A DNA stretch of 64,000 nucleotides from Verrucomicrobiota bacterium (GCA_023269615.1 JAHFSY010000014.1:18301-82300), one strand, 5' to 3'; counted from the stretch's first letter, positions 41,357 to 50,664 are shown. The notes: a model not told the origin generated them from the sequence alone. Program-made: numbers and translations.

Positions 41357-42886
41357 CTATTCCAGCCGCAGCCAGATGGATTTGAGGTGAGCGGGGCAGG
41401 GGTGGGTGACGGGGAAGTCGAAGGGTTGGGGCACCCATGTTTTTTCAATGATGGTCCGTTTCGCATGGCGGATGCCGTCCTCGATGTTGGAGAGGAATGA
41501 GGCGGGTTTCCAGTTAGCGAGGTTGGTGGAGCACAACATCCAGCCATCGGGAGAGACCACTTTGGCGGCGGATGCTGCGAGTTTTCCAAAATCTTTTTGA
41601 GCCGAAAAATGGCCACCGGCCTTGCCGCGCGAAAAAGAGGGGGGATCGGCGATCACCACGTCGAAATATTCCTTGCGTGCCGCGCATCGGCGAAGCGTCT
41701 CCATGGCATCGCCGGTCACAAATGCATGGGAGGAAGGATCCATGGCGTTGATCTCAAAATTACGCCTCCCCCATTCGATGGCGCGCCGTGAAAGGTCCAC
41801 GCTCATCGTGTGGGATGCGCCGCCAGCCGCGGCGGCCACGGAGAAACCGCATGTGTACGCGAACAGGTTCAGCACCCTTTTCCCTTTGGAAAGAAAACGG
41901 GCGTGTCTCCGGTTTTCGCGTTGGTCGAGGAAGATTCCCGTTCCTCCCGGCCCGAGAGGATCCAGGTGGAAGCGGATTCCGTTCTCGAGGATGCTGAAAT
42001 CTGACGGGGGAGGCTCGCCATGGACTATGCGCTTCGTTTCGCGGCGCGCAGCCTTCGCCGCGTGGCTTAGGATGATGCCGCGCGCGTGAGGTTTGAGCTG
42101 GGAGAGAAGATCGGCGGAAATGTCGGGACGATCATGAAAGTCCTCGACGTATAAAAAAACACCCAGGCGATCCACCGTGATGCCTGGAAAGCCGTCCGAT
42201 TCCCGGTGAATCCAGCGCCATGCGTTGGTTTCCGTTTCATCCAGAAGCGATTTTCGCAGGGCCAGAGAGCAACGGACACGGCGTTCGTCCGGAGTTTTCA
42301 GATCAAACCAATCCGGCATGGGCGCCTCCAAAACCATGGGCTGATGGCTGCGGGGATGACGCAGTTCCAGTTTTGAAGCGTGGAGCAGCAACGGTTCCGT
42401 GGGAAGGCCGGGGGATTTCAGGTCGCCGGTGATGGGAAGATCATGTGCGGCGGCGTGGAGGCGCACCTGGTGCGTCCGGCCCGTCTCGGGATGCGCCTCC
42501 CAGAGCGACGTTCCATGAGGGAGTTTCCGCAGGAATTGAAAATACGTCAGGGCCTGTTTCCCCTCGATGGGGTCTGATGCGGTGAATGTTTTTTGTTGCG
42601 ATGTGGTGTTGGTGACAAAGAGATAGGATTTGCGCACCTCGCGTTTTTCGAATTGTCGCGCCAGCGATTGGTTTGCATCACCCGAGCGGGCGAAGAGCAG
42701 GACGCCGGATGTTTCGCGGTCAAGCCGTTGATGAATCCCCAGCGGTCCCAGTTCGGGGCGATGCGACACGAGGTATTCGGAAATGCCCCAAGGCGAATCT
42801 TCGCCTGCGCGATGCGTGGCGATGCCGGCGGGCTTGTGGACGGCGACGAGGTCGGCGTCTTCGAACAGGATGCAGGGGAGGGGCAT
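41357..42886 (-). CDS. Fused RluA-type pseudouridine synthase and RlmK/RlmI-type SAM methyltransferase
   Basis: This 509-residue protein has two RNA-modifying domains. Residues about 1-195 are a pseudouridine synthase: VAVHKPAGIATH and the catalytic Asp motif HQRLDRETSGVLLFAR, with the RKSYL segment. Residues about 200-505 resemble class I methyltransferases of the RlmI/RlmK group that make m5C or m7G in 23S rRNA: DRLGVFLYVEDF, FLDQRENRR, the SAM loop VLNLFAYTCGFSVAAAAGG, and IADPPSFSRGK. The domains are normally separate proteins. I start at MPLPCILFED (42886), because longer frames read into the family B repeat at 42898-42951. Confidence 0.85.
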   Translation of the reverse strand: MPLPCILFEDADLVAVHKPAGIATHRAGEDSPWGISEYLVSHRPELGPLGIHQRLDRETSGVLLFARSGDANQSLARQFEKREVRKSYLFVTNTTSQQKTFTASDPIEGKQALTYFQFLRKLPHGTSLWEAHPETGRTHQVRLHAAAHDLPITGDLKSPGLPTEPLLLHASKLELRHPRSHQPMVLEAPMPDWFDLKTPDERRVRCSLALRKSLLDETETNAWRWIHRESDGFPGITVDRLGVFLYVEDFHDRPDISADLLSQLKPHARGIILSHAAKAARRETKRIVHGEPPPSDFSILENGIRFHLDPLGPGGTGIFLDQRENRRHARFLSKGKRVLNLFAYTCGFSVAAAAGGASHTMSVDLSRRAIEWGRRNFEINAMDPSSHAFVTGDAMETLRRCAARKEYFDVVIADPPSFSRGKAGGHFSAQKDFGKLAASAAKVVSPDGWMLCSTNLANWKPASFLSNIEDGIRHAKRTIIEKTWVPQPFDFPVTHPCPAHLKSIWLRLE

Positions 42887-42897
42887 GGGGATGATTT

Positions 42898-42951
42898 GTA
42901 GCTGCGTTCGCAAGAACGCGGCCTGGGCCAAACTCTTGCGAGTTCGGCTAC
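42898..42951. repeat. Full family B palindromic repeat
   Basis: It begins GTAGCTGCGTTCGCAAGAAC and ends CTCTTGCGAGTTCGGCTAC. It fills the 61 bp gap between cbpA and the fused rRNA-modification gene, overlapping the last codons of cbpA. Confidence 0.85.
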
Positions 42952-43889
42952 ACCTCTCTCGGATTGAAGCTGGATTTTTTTGCCAGTTCCTCCCATGCGC
43001 TGCGTTCGGTGGCGGAGAGGGTTTCGGGGACTTCGATGTGAACGTGAACGATCAGGTCACCCTGGGGCTGGTTCATTCGTTTGAAGCCCTTTCCGCGCAG
43101 GCGCAGTTTGTGGCCGTTCTGCGTGCCGGGAGGGATCTTGAGTTTTATTTTTTCGTCGAGCGTGGCGATGTTCACCGTGGCCCCAAGCACGGCTTCCCAT
43201 GGGGAGAGTTCCAGGTCGTAGAAGAGATCCTCGCCTTCCAGGCGCAGGTAGGGGTGCGGTGCGATGCGGACGCGAAGGAAAAGGTCTCCCGCCTGGCCGC
43301 GTCCCGTACCCGCCTCGCCCCGCCCCCCGAGGCGGATGCGCGAGTCGGGCTCCACGCCGGCGGGGATTTTGACATTGTAGGTTTCCCTGGCCTCCTGGCG
43401 CTGCACGGTGATGGCGCGGGTGCAGCCGTGGAACGCCTCGTTGAGGGAGATCATCACATCGCCCTCGATATCCTGTCCGCGCGAGGACGAGGCGCCGCCG
43501 TTGGGTCCCTCGTGGAAGCGGCTGCCTCCAAAGAGTGATTCAAAGAAATCGCTGAAGTTTGCCCCGCCGCCGCCGTGGAATTCGAAGGGGGCGCCCCGTC
43601 CGCGTCCGCCGCGCGCGAAGCGCTCCTCGAAGCCGGGCGGCGCCTGGAAGTTCTGGCCATCCTGCCAGTTGGAACCCAGCGAATCGTACTGCTTGCGCTT
43701 GTCGGCCTTGGAGAGCACCTCGTAGGCCTCGTTGACCTCCTTGAATTTCTCCTCCGCCGCCTTGTTGTTGGGGTTGAGGTCGGGATGGAATTTGCGGGCC
43801 AGTTTGCGGTAGGCCTTGCGGATCTCATCCGCCGACGCGTCGCGCGCAACGGAGAGAATTTTGTAATAATCTTTGTAATTGTGCTGCAT
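42948..43889 (-). CDS. cbpA: DnaJ-like co-chaperone, CbpA type (no zinc finger)
   Basis: This 313-residue class B J-protein has an N-terminal J-domain with the HPD triad ([16 protein letters not shown], about residues 27-42; [21 protein letters not shown] before it). A Gly/Phe-rich linker follows (about 75-140), then two C-terminal substrate-binding beta-domains (VTIP-like [36 protein letters not shown]). The Cys-rich zinc domain of DnaJ proper is absent, as in CbpA. It stimulates DnaK ATPase. No heat-shock partner gene is adjacent. Confidence 0.92.
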   Translation of the reverse strand: MQHNYKDYYKILSVARDASADEIRKAYRKLARKFHPDLNPNNKAAEEKFKEVNEAYEVLSKADKRKQYDSLGSNWQDGQNFQAPPGFEERFARGGRGRGAPFEFHGGGGANFSDFFESLFGGSRFHEGPNGGASSSRGQDIEGDVMISLNEAFHGCTRAITVQRQEARETYNVKIPAGVEPDSRIRLGGRGEAGTGRGQAGDLFLRVRIAPHPYLRLEGEDLFYDLELSPWEAVLGATVNIATLDEKIKLKIPPGTQNGHKLRLRGKGFKRMNQPQGDLIVHVHIEVPETLSATERSAWEELAKKSSFNPREV

Positions 43890-43896
43890 GCTCTGA

Positions 43897-44035
43897 GAAT
43901 TTCGAATTTCGGAATGCGGATTGCGGAATGGGAGCGGTCTGAATTTTGACAGAATTTACCGAATTAACAAAATGTTTGTTTCATTGATGCTTTCCTGCCT
44001 GCCATTCCGCAATCCGAAATCCGCATTCCGAAATG
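43897..44035. repeat. Repeat mosaic: inverted family F copies flanking a TTGACAGAATTTACC element
   Basis: Bases 43897-43930 (GGAATGCGGATTGCGGAATG) and 44003-44035 (CATTCCGCAATCCGAAATCC) are inverse complements. Between them, 43942-43968 reads TTTTGACAGAATTTACCGAA and onward, a different degenerate repeat. No coding potential is seen in this 149 bp gap between the cbpA and GH26-like genes, which share the minus strand. Confidence 0.7.
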
Positions 44036-44038
44036 GGG

Positions 44039-45709
44039 TCACGGCGCTTGCAGCCGCAGGTGGCCCCACTCGGACGGGTCGTGGTAATAGTGCGGGCCGC
44101 CGGACCAGGTCACTTGCCGTACGCGATGCTGGTTGAATCCATCGGTGATGCAGATGTCGAAGGGAATGTCCGCATCGGCTTTCGGCTCGATGCCGAGGGC
44201 TCTCCAGGGGATGATTCCAAAGAGCCGATAACTCTGGGCGCTGATTCCGAACTGGGACTCGAAGCTGATTCCACCCAGTTGGGGGTTGAGCGCGCCGTCG
44301 CCGCCGCGGATGAGGGCGACGGGGGGCTTGATCTGGCGTTCCCCTCCCGGCGAGACGAGGATGCGATGGCAGTCACTCATGTCCGTATCCACATCGGGAA
44401 CTCGCGGCGGGCCGATGTCCAGCTCCAACCCGTCGCCGTCCCAGATTCTCTCGGGCTCCTTTCGCGCGTCACCCAGCGTGTGGTCGGTGATTTCGGACCA
44501 GATGAGCAGCCCAAACTGATTCCAACCGAAGCGGAAGCGGGCGCCAAACTGGCCTTCCATTTCGAAGTCGCGCCCGACCATGGTGGCGGGTGAAATGTCC
44601 AGATCCAGGCGGGGTGCGTCTGCCAGGGCGGACGGAATTTTGGAGAGCTGGGTTTCCGCAACAAATGGAATTTTCCAGGTCGGCGTGGGAGGTGCGGATT
44701 CACGTTTTGGGGGCAGCAGCCGCGAGGACCATGTGGGACGGTCGAGAAAGGCGTCGCGCGCGGCGCTGGAGCTGGCGCGGGGAACCAGCGGCTGGAGGTT
44801 TTGGGCGTCGTGCTCCCTCGCCTTCCAATTCACCTGGATGGCGTGGTTGTACCAGACGCCACCACGCACGCTGGAGGATTGCCCGAGGAGTTGCGAGACC
44901 ATGTCCTTCAACCACGCGTGGCGTGCCTCGCCTGCACGAGCGGTGGAAATGGAGGTGAGAAGGATGGGTTTGCGCGGAGCGAGCTGTCGCATCGCTCGAA
45001 TGGGCGATGCGAACAGTTGTTCAAAAGTCATCGGGAGCGCAACTGTTCCCGAGTTCCCAAAATCCAGGCCGTCCAGCGCCACGTAATCCACAAAGGAATC
45101 GCCGGGGTATGCCTTGGTCCAATCGTTCCATCCGGCAGCGGGGAGGGGAAAGATGTTGGGACCCCAGACCCAGCGCACGTTGCTGGCACGGCGTTCGCGG
45201 AAGAGCGTGACGACATGTTCAAATGCCTGTGAGACGAGCGAGGCGTTTTTCTCGTTCGCAGCGATGCTCCAGGGTTGAGTGCTGTGGTTGAATTGGCGCA
45301 GGAAATGCACCAGCACGGGTTGCCTGAACCGGAGAGCGTCATCGGCCCAGCGGGTGAGATACGCATCAAATTCGCCCCGGATGATGCGGTCCAGCACCGC
45401 GCCGCCTTTGTGATCCGGTGGGACGGCGTCCCAGAAAATCAGCGGAACGCGCTTCTCATTCCAGACCCGCGAGCAGGCATCCATCGGAAATGCCTGGGAG
45501 AAATCCACGCGCCAGGCGACGAGGAGAGGGGAGAGGCCGGTGAACGACTGGAATTCACGGATGGGTTCAAGTGACCCGGGAACACGGGGATCATCGAGCC
45601 CCCACGCGGGAAGTTTGTCTTCAGCTTTCGACGCGGGTGCGGGCCCGCAAAGCAGGCAGGTCGCCTGGATCAAGCCCAGCCAGCCAAACCACCGCAACGA
45701 ATGTCGCAT
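44039..45709 (-). CDS. Exported GH26-like (mannanase-fold) protein lacking catalytic glutamates, with C-terminal carbohydrate-binding-like domain
   Basis: This 556-residue protein has a signal peptide (WFGWLGLIQATCLLCGPAPA) and a region at about 35-330 that follows the GH26 pattern: GEFDAYLTRWADDALRFRQPV, then HFLRQFNH where active enzymes have RxxHEMNG, VRWVWGPN, DYVALDGLDFG, and PILLTSISTA where enzymes have the nucleophile Glu. Both catalytic glutamates are therefore replaced (by Gln and Ser), so hydrolysis is unlikely. Residues about 345-556 look like a CBM9/DOMON-type beta-sandwich (WDGDGLELDIG). It lies 54 bp downstream of the large adhesin-like gene on the same strand and may bind a glycan for the same surface structure (inference). 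Confidence 0.7.
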   Translation of the reverse strand: MRHSLRWFGWLGLIQATCLLCGPAPASKAEDKLPAWGLDDPRVPGSLEPIREFQSFTGLSPLLVAWRVDFSQAFPMDACSRVWNEKRVPLIFWDAVPPDHKGGAVLDRIIRGEFDAYLTRWADDALRFRQPVLVHFLRQFNHSTQPWSIAANEKNASLVSQAFEHVVTLFRERRASNVRWVWGPNIFPLPAAGWNDWTKAYPGDSFVDYVALDGLDFGNSGTVALPMTFEQLFASPIRAMRQLAPRKPILLTSISTARAGEARHAWLKDMVSQLLGQSSSVRGGVWYNHAIQVNWKAREHDAQNLQPLVPRASSSAARDAFLDRPTWSSRLLPPKRESAPPTPTWKIPFVAETQLSKIPSALADAPRLDLDISPATMVGRDFEMEGQFGARFRFGWNQFGLLIWSEITDHTLGDARKEPERIWDGDGLELDIGPPRVPDVDTDMSDCHRILVSPGGERQIKPPVALIRGGDGALNPQLGGISFESQFGISAQSYRLFGIIPWRALGIEPKADADIPFDICITDGFNQHRVRQVTWSGGPHYYHDPSEWGHLRLQAP

Positions 45710-45763
45710 GACATTCTGTGATGCGGGAAGGAGGCGGAATTGTCAACCTGTGGGGAGGGTGGA

Positions 45764-48700
45764 TTACTTGTTGACCGTCACCTTGGTCGGATCATTGACG
45801 ATGACGGTCTGAACAGCACCCGAGCTGGGAGGAGTGCTCGGAGCGGCCAGTTTGCCTGGGTCGGTGACGCCTCCCGAGAGACCGGTACGAGTCACTTCGG
45901 TGACGGCGATGAATGCGGCTGCCTGACCGGTTGGGTCAGCGAAGTTATGGAGAGCCCCACCTGCAAGAGCCGCGATTGCTGGATCGGCGACGGGACTTGC
46001 CGTGGCATTTGCAGCGACTCCGGTGTCGGGCGTGGAGGTTCCCACCAATTGCGGGGCTGTGCCGTTTGCAGCGGTCAGTAGAACGGTTCCACCCTGGGCA
46101 TCATCGTAAGGACGCGTATAAGGGGCGGTTGCTGTTTGAGTCACCGCACCGGTGACGGGGTTGATCACTGTCGTCGCAGTTTGCGATGACAGAATAACGG
46201 CTGGGGCGAGTGTTGAGAGCTGGGCCGTGCCGCTTTGCGCGGGAATGGTATAAGCGGGAGTTTGAAGGAGGGCACTCTGGGTGGAATAGACAGGAGCTTT
46301 TGAGAGGTTGCCTGGATCACCCTGGCGATAGGCGCTTCCCACATCGACCGGGCTTCCCGTCGCACCCGTCTTGTTGACGGTGATGGTGCCCGTGGCGATG
46401 ACGGCGAGTGCGGTTGCATTCACGCCATACAGCTGGCCATTTTGCTGGGATAATCCGGCACCGTTGATGATGGCGTTACCTGGCGTACGAACACCGGTGA
46501 GGGCATCCGGGGCGGAGCTTGTTGTCAGGATGGAATTGGCGGAGAGATCAATGGATCCGCCCGTGCCTGCACCCGTGTTGAGCTTCACATCGCCGATGCT
46601 GTTGTATATCCCGGGCGCGGCACTGGTTCCTGAAAGCTGGATCGCCGTTGCTTTTTCGATGGATGCGCCACCAATCGAGGTGATGCCGCCGGTCCCGGCA
46701 CCCGTCGTGCCGGCGATGGTCACGTTCCCGGTGGAATTGACTACCACGGCGGAACCGCCCGCGCTCACCGCGCCGCCGGCATTGATGGTCAAATCTTTGG
46801 AAGTAATGGTGAGCACTCCCGAAGTTTGGGAGTTGAATTGTCCCAAGCCACCATTCCCGTTGCGATCGTAAACAGCGGCCGTTCCATTTCCGACATTGTT
46901 CACAACTGTTTTGGTGATGGTAAGGTTGTTTCCGCTGCCCGCATCAATGGTGACCGAGCCATTTACATTCAGGCCATTGCTGCTGCTGCCGCCCTGCGCC
47001 GTGGTGATTTCCGTGCCACCCACACTGCGGATGTTTGCACTCGACACCCCCGACACTCCTCCCGTGAAGTCCAGCGTCCCTCCCGAAACCTGGGTGAGGG
47101 TGATGTTACCACCTTTCCCGCCAATGCCGTCGAACACAGTTGACTGGGAAGTGGTGTTGCCCGCGTTGCCACCTTGAGAAAGCAGATTGGGACGATACGT
47201 GCTGGCCGTGGTAATACTCACTGCAACATTTCCCGCTTCGCCGCCGATACCGGCCTTTTCGGTTGTGCTGGCGGCTGCCGTTGCTCCACCGTTGCCGCCC
47301 CTGGTTCCAATGATCGTGCCATCGAAGATGCTTCCGGCCGTCACCGTCACATTGCCGCCATTACCTGCAAAAGGAACCTTTTGTGACTGATCCGTGTTTG
47401 AGGCGCTCGCCCCGCCCGTGGACAGGAGTCCCGCGCCCGTGGCGGTCAGCAGTCCACCCGCGCTCACCGACACCGTTCCGCCATTCGCGCCATCGCCGAT
47501 TGAAAACTTGGTGCCCGGTCCTGTACCCCCAGCGCCACCCACGGAGTTGGCAGAAACAAGGGTGGTGGCGCCAGCGCTGGTGACCGCGATATTGCCGCCT
47601 ATGGCGCCACTGGCAGTCTTTCCTCCCATGCCAGCGACGGTGACTGCCCCTGCAGCGCCACCCGTGGAGGTAAGGGTTCCGAGAGCGACGCTGCCGGATG
47701 AGTTGACTGTGATGGTGCCCGCAGTGCCACCGGCTCCGGTGGTCAGGTACGCTCCTCCGATGCCAGTATTTGCAATGCCTGGGGTGGCGCCGCCGGCTCC
47801 ACCCGTCGTGGTGGCGTTGCCGGCGCCGGTAATATTACTCGCACTGGAGGTGAGTGTGACCGTACCACCCGTACCACCCGTGCCACCCGCCGTTCCAACA
47901 ACCGCTGGAGCGCCGCCAACACCACCTGTTGTGGCGACCGTGCTGCCGGCGGTCAGATTCAGATTGCCGGTGTTGGCAGTGAGTGAAATCGCGCCACCTG
48001 TGCCGCCCACATTTCCAGCCGTGGTGGAGGTGCCACCAGTCGAAGTAATGGACGCGGCGGCACCCAGGCTGACGCCGGTTCCGCCATACACAGTCACATT
48101 TCCGCCTGCGCCTCCCGTGGCTGCGGTCGCGCCGTTGGCTGTAACCGCACCGGTGAGCGTGGTCGCCCCGGTACTGGTAACGCTGACGTTGCCCGCGTTA
48201 CCAGCTGTCGAGGTCGTTGTGACGGTGACGAGAGAAGCTGCACCGCCGGAGGTGACCGTCACATTGCCCGAGGTGCCCGTTGCCGAGGTGGTTGTAACCG
48301 TGGTGAGGGAAGTTGCGCCGCCCGAGGAAACCGTGACGCCGCCGGCTCCCGTAAGGGTGCCTGTATCCGTCACGAGGTCATTGCTGGAGAGCCTGATGGA
48401 TCCCGTGCCTGCGTTGACTCCCACGAGCGAGATATCAGCTGTGGAACTGGTGCTGGTGAGGGTGAGGCTGATATTGGTGGCACTCAGGTTGATCAGCTGG
48501 TTGGATTCGAAGGCGTTGCCAGATCCATTCACGCCATTGGCGGTGAAGGTGATGCCCGTACCTGTGAAACCCGCAATGGTTGGCGCGGCGCTGGCTGCGG
48601 CGTTGATGGTCAGGGAGAGAACGTCGTAGGAAGCCGTGCCACCCGCCGTGTAGCTGGTGGGGGTGAGAGTGAGGACGCCACCGCCAAAGGTAATGACCCC

Positions 48701-49720
48701 GGTCGCAGCGATACTCCATCCGGTCGCGTCGAACGTGATGCCAGCTCCCGGCACTGGGGGAGGAGGGGGAGGAGGAGGAACGAAGCCGGCGCCGCCGGGG
48801 GCGGTGAAAGCGGTGTTTGCGGCTGCAGTCTGGGCGACGGTGTTTGCCTGGGCAATCTGGGCGAAGCCCGCGTTCGGGTTTACAACCGCTCCTGCCGTGA
48901 TGGTCTGCGTGGGCAGGACTCCTGAAATTTGGGCCTCGGAACCGAAGTTCTCCGCAAGGCTCGAGCCGAGGAAGAAAGGCATGTCCGGAATGGTCTGGGA
49001 AGCCTCGTGGCGCTCGACACGGTCGCGCGCCTCGATCCTGCCCTGCAGTCCGTTGGAGCCGATCGAGAATGCCTTCGTCAACGAGGGCGAACCCGGCAAA
49101 TCCACCATGATCGGGGATTCGTTGCGGAACTTGATCATGTCAGTCGCCCCAACATCCACCACCCGTCCCCCGATGCTTGCGGTGGCAATGTGTCCTTCCG
49201 GGATGGTTTTACCCGCGAAATCGGCAAAGCCCTTGATGGGCAGGACCCGCGAGCCTCCTTCGTCCTGCGTCGCGAGCACAAGGCTGTCATTGCCTCGCAC
49301 CAGCATGTCGGTGAGCGACAAGCTGGTGTCGGGCGAGAAATAAACGAGCACGGTGCCCTGGGTGACATTAATCTTGTTGGCGACGGCGTCGAACTCCACG
49401 GTGGAACCCGGAGCCAGGCGCACGTAGGATCCATCACCCAGGCGGACTTGGACCAGATCCCTTTTGCCGGTGGAAAGGGTGAAGGGACCCTGGGGTAATT
49501 TGGCGGCACGCCGCAGGGAGGTGGTTTCCCCGTTGGCTTCCAGTTTCACGGTCGCATCCGGGGAAAAAATGGAGGTCATGGTGGGCGGTACCGCAAACAT
49601 GGGCAACACGCCCAGGCACAGCACCAATGCGGCTGCAAAACCCGTGCGATGCACGGTCCCAAAAAAATGGAATGTTTCCGTATAGAGACGACTCGCCAGT
49701 GAGTGATGGGGATGTTTCAT
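45764..49720 (-). CDS. Large FecR-domain, Gly/Thr/Ser-rich adhesin-like exported protein
   Basis: This is a 1318-residue protein. After a long signal sequence (hydrophobic GFAAALVLCLGVLPMFA, ending about residue 43), residues about 50-200 form a FecR-type beta domain (LVQVRLGDGSYVRLAPGSTVEF, VTQGTVLVYFSP). A spacer with eight consecutive prolines (about 315-322) follows. From about 330 to 1150 are imperfect short repeats such as GNVTVTSGGAASL and GGNGGNVTVTAGS, with the composition of secreted beta-helix adhesins and filamentous haemagglutinins. No autotransporter barrel, LPXTG or PEP-CTERM signal is present, so export to the surface must use another protein; the secretin encoded upstream is a candidate (inference). 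Its own promoter is likely at 49767-49794. Confidence 0.75.
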   Translation of the reverse strand: MKHPHHSLASRLYTETFHFFGTVHRTGFAAALVLCLGVLPMFAVPPTMTSIFSPDATVKLEANGETTSLRRAAKLPQGPFTLSTGKRDLVQVRLGDGSYVRLAPGSTVEFDAVANKINVTQGTVLVYFSPDTSLSLTDMLVRGNDSLVLATQDEGGSRVLPIKGFADFAGKTIPEGHIATASIGGRVVDVGATDMIKFRNESPIMVDLPGSPSLTKAFSIGSNGLQGRIEARDRVERHEASQTIPDMPFFLGSSLAENFGSEAQISGVLPTQTITAGAVVNPNAGFAQIAQANTVAQTAAANTAFTAPGGAGFVPPPPPPPPVPGAGITFDATGWSIAATGVITFGGGVLTLTPTSYTAGGTASYDVLSLTINAAASAAPTIAGFTGTGITFTANGVNGSGNAFESNQLINLSATNISLTLTSTSSTADISLVGVNAGTGSIRLSSNDLVTDTGTLTGAGGVTVSSGGATSLTTVTTTSATGTSGNVTVTSGGAASLVTVTTTSTAGNAGNVSVTSTGATTLTGAVTANGATAATGGAGGNVTVYGGTGVSLGAAASITSTGGTSTTAGNVGGTGGAISLTANTGNLNLTAGSTVATTGGVGGAPAVVGTAGGTGGTGGTVTLTSSASNITGAGNATTTGGAGGATPGIANTGIGGAYLTTGAGGTAGTITVNSSGSVALGTLTSTGGAAGAVTVAGMGGKTASGAIGGNIAVTSAGATTLVSANSVGGAGGTGPGTKFSIGDGANGGTVSVSAGGLLTATGAGLLSTGGASASNTDQSQKVPFAGNGGNVTVTAGSIFDGTIIGTRGGNGGATAAASTTEKAGIGGEAGNVAVSITTASTYRPNLLSQGGNAGNTTSQSTVFDGIGGKGGNITLTQVSGGTLDFTGGVSGVSSANIRSVGGTEITTAQGGSSSNGLNVNGSVTIDAGSGNNLTITKTVVNNVGNGTAAVYDRNGNGGLGQFNSQTSGVLTITSKDLTINAGGAVSAGGSAVVVNSTGNVTIAGTTGAGTGGITSIGGASIEKATAIQLSGTSAAPGIYNSIGDVKLNTGAGTGGSIDLSANSILTTSSAPDALTGVRTPGNAIINGAGLSQQNGQLYGVNATALAVIATGTITVNKTGATGSPVDVGSAYRQGDPGNLSKAPVYSTQSALLQTPAYTIPAQSGTAQLSTLAPAVILSSQTATTVINPVTGAVTQTATAPYTRPYDDAQGGTVLLTAANGTAPQLVGTSTPDTGVAANATASPVADPAIAALAGGALHNFADPTGQAAAFIAVTEVTRTGLSGGVTDPGKLAAPSTPPSSGAVQTVIVNDPTKVTVNK

Positions 49721-49766
49721 AAATGACTCCGATGTAGATATTTAGGAGATATGATTGACGGGCTTT

Positions 49767-49794
49767 ATTATGCAAAATTTTTTCAAAAAAACAA
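49767..49794 (-). promoter_or_regulatory. Candidate promoter for the adhesin-like gene
   Basis: On the minus strand TTGTTT (49794-49789) and CATAAT (49772-49767) are 16 bp apart in an AT-rich stretch that contrasts with the GC-rich surroundings. About 45 bp of leader with a GGAG site precedes the ATG at 49720. Confidence 0.4.
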
Positions 49795-49856
49795 GCAAAA
49801 AATGCGTCTGAATTTTGGGTCTTGATTTGGGGTTTTCCCTGCGAAAAATGTCTTCA

Positions 49857-50603
49857 TCAATCCTCGTCGTCCACGCTTTTGCGCTTTTTGTGAGGGGGTG
49901 GAAGGGGTTTGTCCCACTGCACCTGGGGGCTGCTGCCGTGGAGCGCGGTGTGGGAGGATTCGACCATGCCCATGTCCTTGAGCCATTTTTGTTTTTTGAG
50001 GGACTTTTCCATGGAGGCTTTAATCCACGGGCTTTTCGGAAACTCAATGGCGAGAGGCGAGGATGCGATGACTTCAGCGAGATCAATGAGGAATGGCCCC
50101 TGCAGGTCCGGCAGCGCGTTTTGAAAATACATCTCGCCCTCCTTCACGTGGGTGCCATGAAAATCAAATTCGCCCGCGAGCGAGAAAGTCTTGATGCCAT
50201 CCTTGCTGACCGTGGTGAGGAGGATGCAATCGGTGCCCTTGACCTCGGGGACTCGGAAGATGACCTCGGTTTTTTCGGGGATCTTGGCGAGGACCGAACC
50301 GGCCACGACGGTGACTGAGTTGCTGGCAGGAAGGTAGTACACGGTGGTGTTGGGTCCTTGTCGGACGATGGTTTCGTCGGGGTAGGTTACTTCGACGAGG
50401 TCGTTTACGTGGGAGGTCAGGACGAAGGGTTCGGAGGGCAGGAGCTCGGCACGGCGCAGGTTTTTTTTACTCTTTCCCCACCGAAGTTCGATTGTGGAGT
50501 TGGGGGAGTGGATGGCCGAGATATGCGGGGGGTTGGGAACCTCGAATTGCGCCCACGCACACCATGGGCAAACCAGCAACAGGAGGGGGGCAATGCGGTA
50601 CAC
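49857..50603 (-). CDS. Exported FecR-domain protein
   Basis: This 248-residue protein has a signal peptide (MYRIAPLLLLVCPWCAWAQ), a FecR-type domain (about 30-190; LVEVTYPDETIVRQGPNTTVYYL, VTVVAGSVLAKIPEKTEV) and a charged C-terminal tail (PPPHKKRKSVDDED). The domain closely parallels the N-terminus of the 1318-residue protein encoded next downstream (compare ISAIHSPNSTIELRW with MTSIFSPDATVKLEA, and NLRRAELLP with SLRRAAKLP), so the two are paralogs in that region. There is no sigma factor or TonB receptor nearby, so the classical FecI-FecR iron signalling role does not fit. It lies 61 bp downstream of pilQ on the same strand. Confidence 0.75.
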   Translation of the reverse strand: MYRIAPLLLLVCPWCAWAQFEVPNPPHISAIHSPNSTIELRWGKSKKNLRRAELLPSEPFVLTSHVNDLVEVTYPDETIVRQGPNTTVYYLPASNSVTVVAGSVLAKIPEKTEVIFRVPEVKGTDCILLTTVSKDGIKTFSLAGEFDFHGTHVKEGEMYFQNALPDLQGPFLIDLAEVIASSPLAIEFPKSPWIKASMEKSLKKQKWLKDMGMVESSHTALHGSSPQVQWDKPLPPPHKKRKSVDDED

Positions 50604-50664
50604 GTTTCTATATCGTGGAGCTTGCTGGCTTTGTCAAATCGCCCTCGCTTGTTTGTTCCCGGGA

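Noticed and set aside
47394..48629. Long plus-strand open frame opposite the adhesin-like gene
   Set aside because: It is the antisense of a Gly/Thr/Ser repeat region, giving an artificial Pro/Val/Ala-rich peptide. No start context or motif; the minus-strand frame has a signal peptide and a recognisable domain.
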